DNA from: Gammaproteobacteria bacterium
GTDB lineage: Bacteria; Pseudomonadota; Gammaproteobacteria; Acidiferrobacterales; Acidiferrobacteraceae
Direction of reading: 5' to 3'
Length of the DNA: 20,514 nucleotides
Assembly: GCA_028064935.1 (NCBI GenBank)
Contig: JAPTWT010000002.1
Span: forward strand, 1-20,514
The translations under genes were made by a program, and so were the position numbers. This document shows, one piece after another, positions 19,930-20,514 of the stretch (position 1 is its first letter; every line of letters begins with the position of its first letter). The notes beneath the pieces were generated by a model. That model was not told the origin of the DNA. It searched no databases and worked only from the letters and a program-made list of their open reading frames with translations.

Positions 19930-20514
19930 TGGGGATCGCCTCCTGTGGGTTCGTACAGCGTCAGAATATACTTGTAGGTCGGGTCGTCTTCAAGATCCAC
20001 GGCAGGCGGAGAGGCGCGCGGCGTGTGGGCTGTTTTGGGCGGCGCGGTTTTAGCTGCTTCTCGCCGCTGCTCGTGCGCATCCAGCAGGGTGACGGTGCAA
20101 AGGCCGTCCCGCTGCCAATTTTTGAGGACCTTGAGCAGGTATGCATAATGCCGTTTGCCAATGTCTGCCGTGACCACCATCGCGCGAATGACTACGTCGA
20201 CGTCCAAGGGATTTTCGGCGTCATCGCAGAATTCAACTAGGCGCCGGATCTCTTGCGGGTTGTAATCCAGTCCCATAGTCTCGCGCCATGCTGTTTGCAA
20301 CGTGAGCAGACGACCATCGTGAGTGCTGATAGTTGCCAAAGGCGTTAGGTTTGGTTTGTCAGAATCGCTCGCGCGCGGTTGTTGTTGTTTTTTTTGATCT
20401 TTGTTCTGGATCTGTTCTGTATCTGTATCTGTATCTGTATCTGTATCTGTATCTGTATCTGTATCTGGGGGCGTTACATCCTGTTTCACTAACGTTACAT
20501 CACCGTTACTGTAA
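19926..20514 (-). CDS. DnaD-like replication initiator, N-terminus outside the window
   Basis: The frame stays open to the right edge, so the true start is probably beyond the window; an internal GTG at 20489 has no ribosome site. The visible part begins with a Val-Thr-Asp-rich linker that includes eight Asp-Thr pairs, then Gln/Lys-rich sequence. Residues about 65-135 (counting from the GTG) form a DnaD C-terminal (DnaB_2) domain: 'WRETMGLDYNPQEIRRLVEF', 'DVVIRAMVVTADIGKRHYAY' and the hallmark YxxxLxxxLxxW-like 'YAYLLKVLKNWQRDG'. Family members have an N-terminal winged helix for origin binding and load DnaB. The gene is coupled to the DnaB gene by a 4-base overlap. Confidence 0.85.
   Translation of the reverse strand, partial: YSNGDVTLVKQDVTPPDTDTDTDTDTDTDTDTEQIQNKDQKKQQQPRASDSDKPNLTPLATISTHDGRLLTLQTAWRETMGLDYNPQEIRRLVEFCDDAENPLDVDVVIRAMVVTADIGKRHYAYLLKVLKNWQRDGLCTVTLLDAHEQRREAAKTAPPKTAHTPRASPPAVDLEDDPTYKYILTLYEPTGGDPH
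20416..20463 (-). repeat. Hexanucleotide tandem repeat coding for Asp-Thr pairs
   Basis: Eight uninterrupted copies of TCTGTA (plus strand), followed by a partial ninth copy, encode Asp-Thr repeats in the linker of the DnaD-like protein. Because the unit is six bases, copy-number changes keep the reading frame and alter only linker length. The purity at the DNA level, with no synonymous changes, suggests recent slippage. Confidence 0.95.

Noticed and set aside
20416..20463. Hexamer array considered as a CRISPR or origin iteron
   Set aside because: Units are six bases with no spacers and lie in frame within a coding linker, so a coding microsatellite is the simpler reading.
1..20514. tRNA, rRNA, insertion sequence, integrase or attachment site
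   Set aside because: I saw no cloverleaf, rRNA-like sequence, transposase, recombinase motif or flanking direct repeat that would support any of these.

Overview
This window looks like an internal stretch of a bacterial virus or provirus genome from a GC-rich Gram-positive host. Nearly every gene lies on the minus strand in a tightly packed array with strong Shine-Dalgarno sites, many GTG or TTG starts and many ATGA/GTGA/TTGA overlaps. A DnaD-type initiator, a DnaB-type helicase, a RusA resolvase, a holin-like protein and a glycosidase-type lysin point to a phage. The Ig-like and thermopsin-associated-looking surface domains recall acidophilic Firmicutes such as Sulfobacillus or Alicyclobacillus. 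That host guess is an inference from domain style, not a database result.

Layout, in the direction of minus-strand transcription (right to left). (1) 20514-17819: replication and recombination: DnaD-like initiator (cut by the window edge), DnaB helicase, a small membrane protein, RusA and another small membrane protein. (2) 17771-11656: a run of membrane-anchored proteins. It has a short XhlA-like protein, an amidotransferase-fold-like surface protein, a beta-rich tail-anchored protein, two anchored lysozyme/transglycosylase-like enzymes, a duplicated holin-like protein, an Ig-like protein, an FN3 protein and a Ser/Thr-rich surface protein. (3) 11581-8490: a DUF1906-like lysin, then an SF2 helicase interrupted at Walker B by a 129-residue mini-intein, then a ribbon-helix-helix-like protein. 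(4) 8057-8533: the only plus-strand gene, a second ribbon-helix-helix-like protein. It is divergent from the left arm across a 190-bp region with repeated GTCAC motifs and facing promoters. (5) 7858-1: virion-type genes: an acidic protein, a long coiled-coil protein, a small helical protein, three integral membrane proteins, the best major capsid candidate (384 aa), a 104-aa protein, an intrinsic terminator, a 311-aa and a 213-aa beta-rich structural protein, a 59-aa protein and two fibre/spike-like proteins.

The genes fit a replication-entry/lysis-capsid plan. No terminase, portal, tape measure, tail tube or baseplate gene is visible, while at least twelve proteins have membrane segments. 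A tailless virus with an internal membrane is therefore a serious hypothesis, although no packaging ATPase is visible either and about half of a typical genome could lie outside the window. The most unusual signal is a short [S/A]-P-G-P-S peptide. It recurs in the linkers of five neighbouring membrane-anchored proteins that are otherwise unrelated, and it is written with different codons each time.
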